64,000 nucleotides of DNA from Nostoc sp. 'Peltigera membranacea cyanobiont' N6 (GTDB lineage: Bacteria; Cyanobacteriota; Cyanobacteriia; Cyanobacteriales; Nostocaceae). The position numbers and the translations under genes are program-made. This document shows, in pieces, positions 45,115-53,726 of this stretch (position 1 is its first letter; each line of letters starts with the position of its first letter). The DNA lies in contig NZ_CP026681.1 in NCBI RefSeq assembly GCF_002949735.1, positions 7,284,501 through 7,348,500 of the forward strand. The letters are read 5' to 3'. Below the pieces are notes generated by a model, which did not search any database, was not told the DNA's origin, and saw only the letters and a list, made by a program, of their open reading frames with translations.

Positions 45115-45651
45115 ATGAATAGTAACACTCGTCTACAGATGATTTTAGCTGATACACCTATTGATACAGTATTACCTGCGATCGCTCAACTAAATCTACC
45201 TAACTGGTGGTTAGCCGGTGGTGCAGTCCGAAACACAGTTTGGTCTTCGATTTTTGGCAATGACTGTGGGTTAGTTATTAAAGATTTTGATATTGCATTC
45301 TTTGATATAGAGGGAAATCGTTCTCAGGAACTAGCAGCAAAGGCGACTCTCACAGAACAATTTCCTCATGACGAGTTTGATGTCAAAAATCAAGCCAGTT
45401 TTGCTCGTTGGCGGCTTGGTAGCAGACACTACATTAATACAGAAGATGCTGTTGCAGAGTGGCTGCACACTGCAACAGCTGTCGGAGTTCGACTAGATGC
45501 ACAAGGCCAATGGCAATTTTTCACTCCCTACGGGTTGAATGACCTGTTTGATGGCATTATTCGACCTACGCCAGCACATACTCATAACGTTGATGCCCAC
45601 AATAAAGCATCGGGGTTCTTACAAAAATGTCCTTATCTGCGGTTGGCGTAA
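45115..45651 (+). CDS. DUF925-type nucleotidyltransferase
   Basis: A 178-aa protein of the nucleotidyltransferase superfamily. WWLAGGAVRNTVWS (G[GS]-x-VR) and KDFDIAFFD (the paired acidic metal ligands of the D-x-D type) define the active site, then WRLGSRHYINTEDAVAEWL. It matches the NTP_transf_6/DUF925 group, whose substrate is unknown. Start ATG at 45115. The expected HEPN or ParDE-type partner of a MNT/HEPN module is absent, so a toxin-antitoxin role is not supported. Confidence 0.85.
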   Translation: MNSNTRLQMILADTPIDTVLPAIAQLNLPNWWLAGGAVRNTVWSSIFGNDCGLVIKDFDIAFFDIEGNRSQELAAKATLTEQFPHDEFDVKNQASFARWRLGSRHYINTEDAVAEWLHTATAVGVRLDAQGQWQFFTPYGLNDLFDGIIRPTPAHTHNVDAHNKASGFLQKCPYLRLA

Positions 45652-45833
45652 AAGTTACAATAGCTTTTCCGTTACAAGGGAATAATTACTTTTTAATTTA
45701 CAACCCTTGGATACGGAATCGCAATGTTAATAATTTTCTCCCACTGGGAATAATTAAATTATAACCCCTTTCACCATAGGACGGGGGTGATACTAATTTT
45801 GTAACTTTTTTGTAACTTGATAGGCAAAAATCA

Positions 45834-48800
45834 ATGCCAAATCCTACTGGATATCAAATCAACTCGACTCTCCACGAAGGAATCCAAACAATTCTTTATC
45901 AAACACAAATGCCAAAGACGCAACAGCGAGTTATCCTCAAGTTGCTTAAAAATGAATATCCTACCCTCGAAGCCTTTACTCGCCTTAAAAATGAGTATCA
46001 AATTCAGCAAGGTTTAGACCATCCCAACATAGTTAAAGCTATTAGTCTAGAAACCTTTGATAACCGCGTGGGGCTGTTGTTAGAAGACTTTGATGGTCAA
46101 TCTTTAGCCCAAATTATCCAGACAGAAAAACTTGACTTAATTAACGATTTAAATATTGCTATTCAACTGACTAAAGCTCTAGATTATTTGCATAAACACC
46201 AGATTATTCATAAAGATATCAAACCTAGTAACATCATTATTAACTCCCAGACAGGTATTGTTAAACTCACTGACTTTGGTATAGCCTCCCGCCTCAATAA
46301 GGAAAATCCCCAATTTAATAATCCTAACTGCGTTGAAGGCACACTTGCCTACATGTCTCCCGAACAAACGGGGAGAATGAATCGTATTCTCGATTATCGC
46401 ACTGACTTTTATTCTCTTGGTGTAACTTTATATGAAATGCTCACCGATAAAACACCATTTTGTAGTCAAGACCCTTTAGAACTAGTTTATAGTCACATTG
46501 CTATTCAACCGATCAACCCACAGCTATTAAATCCAACAATTCCTAACGCCATCTCAGAAATTGTACTGAAGCTGATGGCGAAAAATGCGGAAGACAGGTA
46601 TCAAAGCGCTACAGGATTATTAGCAGACTTAGAATTATGTCTTAACCAGTTAAAAACTAAGGGTAGAATCACTGATTTTGTTCCAGGCCGTTTAGATGTC
46701 TTAAGCCAGTTATTAATTCCTCAAAAATTATATGGTCGTGAAAACCAAGTTAATGAACTGCTAGCGGCATTTGAAAGGGTTACATCTGGGACTAGTGAGA
46801 TGATGCTAGTTTCTGGTTATTCAGGTATTGGCAAATCAGTTTTAGTCAACGAAGTTAATAAACCCATTACTCGCAGACAAGGTTACTTTATTTCTGGTAA
46901 ATTTGACCAATTAAAGCGAAATATCCCTTATGCTTCCTTAATTCAAGCTTTTGCTTATTTAATGCGGTATTTACTGACAGAGAACAATGAAAAAATAGAA
47001 TCATGGCGTGAAAAAATACTATCAGCTTTAGGAACAAATGGAAAAGTTATTACTGACGTAATTCCAGAAGTAGAATTAATTATTGGTATACAGCCAGAAG
47101 TTGCCCAAATTGGTGCAACAGAATCACAAAATCGCTTCAATCGAGTTTTTAAAGAATTTATCCAAGTTTTCACCCAAAGAGAACACCCCTTAGTTATCTT
47201 TTTAGATGATTTACAATGGGCAGATTCAGCAACCTTGAATTTAATCCAACTACTTATAACTGACACTGACAGCAAACATCTATTATTTATTGGTGCATAT
47301 AGAGATAATGAAGTTAATGCAGCACATCCTTTAATTCAAAAAATAGAAGAGATTAAGAATGCTGGCACAGTTATTAACAATATTGTGTTGCAACCTTTAA
47401 ATTTAGACAATGTGACTCAGCTAGTTGCAGAGACTTTGCAAGAGACAGAGATTAACCCTGATGTAGAATCCAAGAGTTTTAACAATAAAGTTATCCAATT
47501 AGCTGAATTAATTTCTAATAAGACAGGTGGAAATCCATTTTTTATCACACAACTTATTCAAGCACTTTATCAAGAAAAACTTTTAAAATTTGACTTCATT
47601 AATTCTCAATGGCAGTGGAGTCTTGAGGATATTCAAGCAATTGGAATTACCGATAAAAATGTAGTTGAGTTAGTTGCCAGTAGAGTTGAGAAACTACCAA
47701 GTTTCACCCAAAATGTTTTAAAATTAGCAGCTTGTGTGGGTGATAGATTTAGTCTTGATATTTTATCTATAGTCAATGAAAAATCATCTTCTTTGACAGC
47801 CAATGATTTATACTCGGCTTTGCAAGCGGGATTAATTCTACCTTTAAGTGAAGCTTACCGTATTCCTTTAGTTTTTAATCAAGAAGAAGTGGCTGATTTA
47901 AATTTCGACACTTCACGGGTTGGTTACAAGTTCTTACATGATAGAGTACAACAAGCAGCATATTCACTGATTCCAGAAGAACTCAAGAAATCTACTCACT
48001 TGAAAATTGGGCAATTGCTTCTACAAAATATCCCAAAGGAGGAAATAGAAGCTAATATTTTTGATATTGTTAATCAGTTGAATGTAGGTATTGTTAACCT
48101 AATAAAGCAATCTCAAAAAACTGAATTGGCACGACTAAATTTAATTGCAGGGCGAAAAGCTAAAGCTTCTACAGCTTATGAAGCTGCACTTAAATACTTC
48201 ACAAATGGCATAGAACTTTTAAATGTAGATGCTTGGCAAACTGAATATACCTTAACCATAAGTTTATATGAAGGAGCCGCAGAAGCAGCCTATTTGGGTG
48301 GTAATTTTGAGCAGATGCAGCAATGGGCTGAGGTGGTGCAGCAAGAAGCCAAAATCCTTCTAGATAAAGTGAAAGTCTATGAAGTACAGATTATCGCTTC
48401 TATCATTCAAAGCAAACAATTGGAAGCCATTCAGATAGCAGTATCAATTCTCAAATTGCTAGGAATCAGTTTTCCAGATGAACCGACATCAACTGATATT
48501 CAGCAGGGGATGGATGAAATTGCTGTTTCTTTGAAAAGTAAAGCTATTGCAGATTTAATTAACTTACCATTAATGTCCGATCCTAATAAGATTGCAGCTA
48601 TGAGGATATTAATGGGGGTTCTCCCTGCGGCTTTTCAAACTGCTCCTGCAATGATGCCAATTATTGTCTGTAAAATGGTTAATTTGTCCTTAAACTATGG
48701 CAATACGGCTGTATCTGCCTATGGTTATAGTCTTTATGGCTTACTTCTTTGTGGAGTTCAAGGAGAAATTAATTCTGGCTATGAATTTGGTAAATTAGCT

Positions 48801-51254
48801 TCTAGTTTGGTGTCAAAATTTGATTCTCAAGAACTCAAGGCTAAAATTCTGACGGTTGTTAGCGCTCATGTTATGCACTGGAAAGAGCATATTAGGGAGA
48901 CATTAACATCATCAATGTCTGGATATACTAGTGGTCTAGAAACTGGAGATTTAGAATATGCTGGCTATTGTGGTTACATTTATCCCTATCATTCATTTTG
49001 GTTGGGTAAGGAACTTTGGGTTTTAGAAAAAGAACTTATAGCTTACTGTGAATCGCTGAAAAAAATTAATCAGCGAGTAGCTTTAACTTGGAACTTAGTA
49101 TATTTACAAACAGTTTTGAACTTGAAAGGTAATTACGAAAATGTAGATTGTTTAATTGGAGAAGCCTACGACGAGCAAAGGATGCTGCCAATTCATCAGC
49201 AAGTAAATGACCTTTACACAATTAATCATTTATTTGTCAATAAGCTAATGCTCTCTTACATATTTGGGGAGTATTTTAAGGCTGTAGAATATGCTGCGAT
49301 CGCAGAAAAATCTTTAGGTGGCGTAACAGGGTTGTTTGTTGTTCCAATGTTCTATTTTTATGACTCTTTAGCACACTTGGCCATATATAATACTGCCAAA
49401 GAGTGTGAAAAGCAAGCTATTCTTGAAAAAGTTCAAGCTAATCAGCAAAAAATGGAACTCTGGGCTACTCATGCTCCCACGAATCACTTACATAGATTTT
49501 ATCTCGTGGAAGCAGAAAGGTATCGGATTTTGGATCAAAAACTGGAAGCAATGGACTACTATGAGAACTCTATTGCCAAATCTCAAGAGAATGGTTTTCT
49601 CCAAGAAGAAGCTTTAGGCTATGAGTTAGCAGGAAAATTTTATCAATCTTTAGGTAAAGAGTTAATTCATCAAACTTATATAACTAAAGCCTATTATGCC
49701 TATATTCGCTGGGGTGCGATCGCTAAAGTTAAATACTTAGAATCAAAGTATGTTTTTCTAGTAGGACAAACTACTGCTATAGAAACTACCACTTCCAAAA
49801 TAGATACAATTCACTTTACCACTACCACAACTACTAATAGTAGTTTAAGCGATTTTCTAGACTTTAATGCATTCATCAAGTTTTCGCAAGCGATTACCAA
49901 CGAAATTGTGTTAGAAAATTTGTTGAGCAAGCTCATCAAAATTTTACTAGAAAATGCTGCCGCCCAAAAAGCAGTGCTACTCCTACTTAAAGATAATCAA
50001 CTATATATCGAAGCTTCTGGAAATGCTACTGATGATGTCGTGACAGTTCTATGTTCTATTCCTGTTGAAGCTTATCAGGATTTACCCCTCTCTGTGATTA
50101 ATTACGTTTTTCGCACTCAACAATATCTTGTATTAAATGATGCAATAATTACAGAGCCGTTTAACCTTGATATTTATATTCAGGAATCTAAAACAAAATC
50201 AATTTTTTGCTTACCGATAATTTATCAATCACAAATTACAGGGATTATTTATTTAGAAAATAAGTTGTCATCAGGAACTTTTTTACCAGAAAGAGTAGAG
50301 GTATTAAAGGTCTTGGTTTCTCAAATGGCTATTGCTATACAAAATGCCCGATTGTATACAAGAGAACAAGATAAATCTAGAGAATTAGAACAGTCAATAA
50401 AAGATTTACAAGAGGCCCAACTACAACTTATTCAAAGCGAAAAAATGTCTTCTTTGGGTAATTTAGTTGCAGGAGTAGCACACGAGATAAATAATCCACT
50501 TGGTTTTATTACAGGTAGCATAGCCCAAGCAAAAGATACTGTTAAGGATTTAATAGACTATCTACAACTGTACCGAGATAAGTTCCCAAATCCTGGTGTT
50601 GAAATTAAAGAAAAAGCTGAAGAAATAGATATAGATTTCCTGCTAAAAGATTTACCAAAAATGATTGATGGTATGACGGTAGGAACGCAGCGTATTCGTA
50701 ATATTAGTACTTCTCTCCGTACTTTTTCACGCGCAGATACTAGTTCTAAAGTATTAGCTAATATTCATGAAGGCATTGATAGTACTTTGTTAATTTTACA
50801 GCATCGACTGAAAGCTGACCATAATCGTCCGGCGATTCAAATCCTTAAAGAGTATGGAAATATTCCATTAGTGAAATGCTATTTAGGACAATTAAATCAA
50901 GTTTTTATGAACATTATTGCAAATGCAATTGATGCCTTGGAAGAAGCAAACATCGGTCGTAGCTTTATGGAAGTTCAAGATAATTATCCTAATATTATTA
51001 CCATCTTAACTAAGGTAGAGAAAGATAATAATCTAACAATTAAGATTCAAGATAACGCAAAAGGAATGCCAGAAGAAGTTAAAGTCTGTATCTTTGAAAA
51101 TCTATTTACTACCAAATGCGTAGGAAAAGGTACAGGATTAGGATTATCTATCAGTCGCCAAATTATAGTAGAAAATCATGATGGAAGTTTAATTTGTGAA
51201 TCAGTCTTGGGACAAGGAACACAATTTATAATTTCTATCCCCCTTTTGGAATAA
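45834..51254 (+). CDS. HstK-type hybrid Ser/Thr and histidine kinase
   Basis: An 1806-aa multidomain signalling protein. Residues 5-275: Hanks kinase (Lys36, catalytic HKD at 126-128, DFG 147-149). Residues 300-560: AAA/STAND ATPase with Walker A GYSGIGKS (328-335) and Walker B VIFLDDLQWAD. About 600-1320: long helical TPR-like region. About 1345-1500: GAF domain (LLSKLIKILLENAAAQKAV). About 1505-1540 coiled coil, then HisKA with His1550 (VAHEINNP) and HATPase (IANAIDALEEA; TGLGLSIS). This is the PknK-AAA-GAF-HisKA architecture of HstK in Anabaena, several of which affect nitrogen and heterocyst physiology. Input signal unknown. A clean terminator follows. Confidence 0.95.
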   Translation: MPNPTGYQINSTLHEGIQTILYQTQMPKTQQRVILKLLKNEYPTLEAFTRLKNEYQIQQGLDHPNIVKAISLETFDNRVGLLLEDFDGQSLAQIIQTEKLDLINDLNIAIQLTKALDYLHKHQIIHKDIKPSNIIINSQTGIVKLTDFGIASRLNKENPQFNNPNCVEGTLAYMSPEQTGRMNRILDYRTDFYSLGVTLYEMLTDKTPFCSQDPLELVYSHIAIQPINPQLLNPTIPNAISEIVLKLMAKNAEDRYQSATGLLADLELCLNQLKTKGRITDFVPGRLDVLSQLLIPQKLYGRENQVNELLAAFERVTSGTSEMMLVSGYSGIGKSVLVNEVNKPITRRQGYFISGKFDQLKRNIPYASLIQAFAYLMRYLLTENNEKIESWREKILSALGTNGKVITDVIPEVELIIGIQPEVAQIGATESQNRFNRVFKEFIQVFTQREHPLVIFLDDLQWADSATLNLIQLLITDTDSKHLLFIGAYRDNEVNAAHPLIQKIEEIKNAGTVINNIVLQPLNLDNVTQLVAETLQETEINPDVESKSFNNKVIQLAELISNKTGGNPFFITQLIQALYQEKLLKFDFINSQWQWSLEDIQAIGITDKNVVELVASRVEKLPSFTQNVLKLAACVGDRFSLDILSIVNEKSSSLTANDLYSALQAGLILPLSEAYRIPLVFNQEEVADLNFDTSRVGYKFLHDRVQQAAYSLIPEELKKSTHLKIGQLLLQNIPKEEIEANIFDIVNQLNVGIVNLIKQSQKTELARLNLIAGRKAKASTAYEAALKYFTNGIELLNVDAWQTEYTLTISLYEGAAEAAYLGGNFEQMQQWAEVVQQEAKILLDKVKVYEVQIIASIIQSKQLEAIQIAVSILKLLGISFPDEPTSTDIQQGMDEIAVSLKSKAIADLINLPLMSDPNKIAAMRILMGVLPAAFQTAPAMMPIIVCKMVNLSLNYGNTAVSAYGYSLYGLLLCGVQGEINSGYEFGKLASSLVSKFDSQELKAKILTVVSAHVMHWKEHIRETLTSSMSGYTSGLETGDLEYAGYCGYIYPYHSFWLGKELWVLEKELIAYCESLKKINQRVALTWNLVYLQTVLNLKGNYENVDCLIGEAYDEQRMLPIHQQVNDLYTINHLFVNKLMLSYIFGEYFKAVEYAAIAEKSLGGVTGLFVVPMFYFYDSLAHLAIYNTAKECEKQAILEKVQANQQKMELWATHAPTNHLHRFYLVEAERYRILDQKLEAMDYYENSIAKSQENGFLQEEALGYELAGKFYQSLGKELIHQTYITKAYYAYIRWGAIAKVKYLESKYVFLVGQTTAIETTTSKIDTIHFTTTTTTNSSLSDFLDFNAFIKFSQAITNEIVLENLLSKLIKILLENAAAQKAVLLLLKDNQLYIEASGNATDDVVTVLCSIPVEAYQDLPLSVINYVFRTQQYLVLNDAIITEPFNLDIYIQESKTKSIFCLPIIYQSQITGIIYLENKLSSGTFLPERVEVLKVLVSQMAIAIQNARLYTREQDKSRELEQSIKDLQEAQLQLIQSEKMSSLGNLVAGVAHEINNPLGFITGSIAQAKDTVKDLIDYLQLYRDKFPNPGVEIKEKAEEIDIDFLLKDLPKMIDGMTVGTQRIRNISTSLRTFSRADTSSKVLANIHEGIDSTLLILQHRLKADHNRPAIQILKEYGNIPLVKCYLGQLNQVFMNIIANAIDALEEANIGRSFMEVQDNYPNIITILTKVEKDNNLTIKIQDNAKGMPEEVKVCIFENLFTTKCVGKGTGLGLSISRQIIVENHDGSLICESVLGQGTQFIISIPLLE

Positions 51255-51693
51255 TAATCTTTCATAGTACAGACACATTAGCAAAGCTATAGCCGTAGAT
51301 ACCCGAATTACCAAATAATTCGGGTATTTTGTTTATCACGAATGATTCATAATTGCTATAGTAATTACATTGAGTTTTAAAAATATGCTCAAACAAAATT
51401 TACTTTCTTGTGAAGAAAACTATGTAAGTATCAACCTTGTTTTTTAATCAAATCAATACATATTCAGGCATGTACAACACTTAAAACTTTATGTAACTTC
51501 TGTTATTATAATGACTGATTATATGCATCAAATCTTGTAGCTTATTTATAATTTACTAGCTGATATCAAAGTAAACTCTAACTAAATGTGCAAGAATTTT
51601 AGTCAGGATTTTATCAGCTAAGATATCAGATGTAAATTTAGTTTGCAGCAAGTTAAAAGATGCGAAAATAGTAAAAATTAAGGTGGTTTTCCT
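51255..51693. other. Spacer after the hybrid kinase
   Basis: Holds the kinase terminator. The rest is A/T-rich promoter region for the SnoaL-like gene, with AAGGTGG before its GTG start. No repeat family recognised. Confidence 0.55.
51301..51334 (+). terminator. Intrinsic terminator of the hybrid kinase gene
   Basis: ACCCGAATTA and TAATTCGGGT are perfect 10-bp arms around CCAAA, followed by ATTTTGTTT. Confidence 0.85.
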
Positions 51694-52356
51694 GTGGAAA
51701 AAAGAAGAGAAGGTGGGCGAATAGTTTCAAAGGCTATCTCGTTTTTGTTAAATCAGATTACATTGATTGTGCTTGCAGTCACTCTTGTGCTGTTTATTGG
51801 AGGTAGGTTTGAACTAGCAAGTGCAACTCAACCTAACGCAGAATTAGAAATTCAAAAATTAACATCCTGTTACTCGCTGGGAACTGATGCCATTGGTAGA
51901 GGAAATCTCCTAGAGGGAAAAAATATTTATCGGGATTGTTTTACTCAAGATGCAGTTCTCACTGCCATTTTTCCTGATGGGACAACTCAAACAAATTATG
52001 GGACAGATGCTTGGGCAGATTTTGTCTATTCAGTATTCCAAGGAAATGGTTATACAGCTACTCAACACTTGATGGGTACGATAAACATTTCAATTGAGAA
52101 TAATAAAGCAGTGATGACTTCTTATCTCCATGCAACTCACAAACGTTCGGAAACTAGCATTGATGTCGCTAATGGTACTTACGAAGATGAAGTTGTAAAC
52201 AAAAATGGACGCTGGAAAATTCGTAAACGTACTCTCAAACTCATAGATTTCTTGAATCTCAGTTCACCGACAGTTGATTCTTCAAATGCTAATGCTCGAA
52301 GCAGTAATTCCTCAACTACATTTGTAAGACCAAAAATGTCTGGCTTCAATCATTAA
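51694..52356 (+). CDS. Membrane-anchored SnoaL-like (NTF2-fold) protein
   Basis: A 220-aa protein starting at GTG preceded by AAGGTGG. Residues 18-40 form a membrane anchor or signal (ITLIVLAVTLVLFIGG). Residues 50-175 fit the SnoaL_4 fold: LGTDAIGRGNLLEGKNIYRD, then FTQDAVLTAIFPDG and GRWKIRKRTL at the end. The fold occurs in polyketide cyclases and many lipocalin-like scavengers; no catalytic residue pattern was recognised. C-terminal 40 residues are Ser/Asn-rich and probably disordered. Function unknown. Confidence 0.75.
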   Translation: MEKRREGGRIVSKAISFLLNQITLIVLAVTLVLFIGGRFELASATQPNAELEIQKLTSCYSLGTDAIGRGNLLEGKNIYRDCFTQDAVLTAIFPDGTTQTNYGTDAWADFVYSVFQGNGYTATQHLMGTINISIENNKAVMTSYLHATHKRSETSIDVANGTYEDEVVNKNGRWKIRKRTLKLIDFLNLSSPTVDSSNANARSSNSSTTFVRPKMSGFNH

Positions 52357-52401
52357 TCTTTCATACCATATAAGTAAAAAGTAAAAAGTACTCTCTACTT
52401 T

Positions 52402-52872
52402 TTACTTTTTATTCTGTTTTATGTATGAATAAAGAAGTTCGCGTAGGCGTAGCCCGTCGTAGACATCGCTGCGAGGATTTACAATTAAGCATGGACTATT
52501 ACCGCAACTTCCATTACTTACAATAACGACAGTAATACCTGATTTTGGACAAACTCCTAAACAACTGGTGCTAACGACCCGAAATTCACCCCATAATCCC
52601 TCAAGTTTTAAACGAGATTTTAACCAATTCTCTAAGTCTTCGGAAGCCGTTGAGCTTTTGTTAGCTGGACGAAAACTATTTGACCGCTCATTTGCACATT
52701 GCGAACACACAAGCACCAAACCAGACTCCCATCGGGGAGAAACGCTAGGAATAGAAATAGAAGTGTCTAGCGGACGAGAATTTATTAAGGGCGATGTCTG
52801 CTGAGAATTGGATGCAAACCTCTTGAAGATACGTTGCAACAATCTCTTAATACGCTCGATCAGTTTTTTCAT
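52402..52872 (-). CDS. Thioredoxin-like [2Fe-2S] ferredoxin-type protein
   Basis: A 156-aa protein. Basic N-terminal 20 residues, then the fold of thioredoxin-like [2Fe-2S] proteins: VCSQCANERS (about residue 55), STSCLGVCPKSGITVVIV (about 100-117), and GNSPCLIV. The first CxxC and the two Cys of TSCLGVC are the likely cluster ligands. Residues about 135-147 (RSDVYDGLRLRE) are encoded by a short GC-rich repeat and insert before the normal C-terminus (LLYSYIKQ). The cysteines are intact, so function may survive. Electron-transfer role is inferred. Confidence 0.8.
   Translation of the reverse strand: MKKLIERIKRLLQRIFKRFASNSQQTSPLINSRPLDTSISIPSVSPRWESGLVLVCSQCANERSNSFRPANKSSTASEDLENWLKSRLKLEGLWGEFRVVSTSCLGVCPKSGITVVIVSNGSCGNSPCLIVNPRSDVYDGLRLRELLYSYIKQNKK
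52438..52472 (-). repeat. Short GC-rich dispersed repeat inside the [2Fe-2S] frame
   Basis: Coding-strand GCGATGTCTACGACGGGC then TACGCCTACGC. Same family as 6609-6632 and 39681-39711. Confidence 0.65.
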
Positions 52873-52956
52873 GGGCTACCCTACCTATTTCTCTGATAGG
52901 ATAGTGGAAATTTCCCGTTTAGTCTGTTCTGGTAGATCGTCTAGTTCCAACAATAA

Positions 52957-53637
52957 TCAGCGTTTCTGAGCAATTTGCTGCAAGTATGCAATTAGCTGTT
53001 CTCCTGCGGTGTCAATGTGTCGTTTTAGTAACCTGACAGCAGCTTTTGTATCCTGCTTTTGACAAGCATCTAAGAGTTGATAGTGTTCTTTTTGCGATCG
53101 CTCTTGGTAATCCATCTCTACCAATTGTACGCGAACATAGCGATCGCAATTAACGTGTAAAGTTTTAATCATCGCCAGCAACCGGGGACGTTCAGCAGTG
53201 GCGTACAGCGTCGCATGAAATTCCCAGTTGAGTTTTGCCAACACACCTGCATCAGTTGCTTTATCTGTCGCTTCCAGAATCACAGCCGCTTTTTCTATAT
53301 CTGTTTCCTTGAACTTGGGTATCGCCAATTGCATCGCTTTCACTTCCAAAGCGCTGCGAATCTCACAGATTTCTTGCGCCTCTTGTGCTGTCAACACCGA
53401 CACAATCGCCCCACGATTTAGATGCAGTGTCACCAATCCTTCTGCTTCTAACTGCTTCAAGGCTTCGCGCACGGGAATGCGACTCACGCCAAACTGAGTG
53501 GCGATTTCATCCTGTCTCAAAGATTGTCCTTCCTGAAAAATGCCCCGCAGAATCGCTTCCCGCAAAGCATCGGCAATTAAATCTGGGGTACTGCGTTGTT
53601 GTTGCAGCACATTTGCTGCCAAGTCATTTAAGTTCAT
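52957..53637 (-). CDS. GntR-family (FadR subfamily) regulator
   Basis: About 226 aa. Residues 15-80 are the winged helix (QDEIATQFGVSRIPVREALKQL is split across this region; VSRIPVREAL is the GntR hallmark), residues 100-220 the all-helical FCD effector domain with metal-binding-type His (EFHATLYA, EHYQLL, RHID). The frame extends 29 codons upstream over the operator, but MNLNDLAANVLQQ at 53637 is the natural start. It is divergent from leuA, so regulation of leuA by this protein and an unknown small effector is a strong hypothesis. Confidence 0.9.
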   Translation of the reverse strand: MNLNDLAANVLQQQRSTPDLIADALREAILRGIFQEGQSLRQDEIATQFGVSRIPVREALKQLEAEGLVTLHLNRGAIVSVLTAQEAQEICEIRSALEVKAMQLAIPKFKETDIEKAAVILEATDKATDAGVLAKLNWEFHATLYATAERPRLLAMIKTLHVNCDRYVRVQLVEMDYQERSQKEHYQLLDACQKQDTKAAVRLLKRHIDTAGEQLIAYLQQIAQKR

Positions 53638-53638
53638 A

Positions 53639-53683
53639 TTGGATATTGTATACAAAATACGAAAGATTATATACAATATCCAA
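53639..53683. promoter_or_regulatory. Paired GntR-type operator between gntR and leuA
   Basis: TTGGATATTGTATA (53639-53652) and TATACAATATCCAA (53670-53683) form a perfect 14-bp inverted repeat. Within it are two decamers, TTGTATACAA (53646-53655, perfect palindrome) and TTATATACAA (53667-53676, one mismatch), whose centres are 21 bp apart, two DNA turns. TTGTATACAA-type sites are the class bound by FadR/GntR dimers. It starts two bases from the GntR start codon, 43 bp from the leuA ATG. Confidence 0.7.
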
Positions 53684-53726
53684 AGTAAGTTTTTTAAACA
53701 TCCCTTCAATACTACGGGAGACAATT

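Noticed and set aside
45115..45651. MNT/HEPN toxin-antitoxin module
   Set aside because: Only the nucleotidyltransferase is present; no HEPN partner gene is adjacent.
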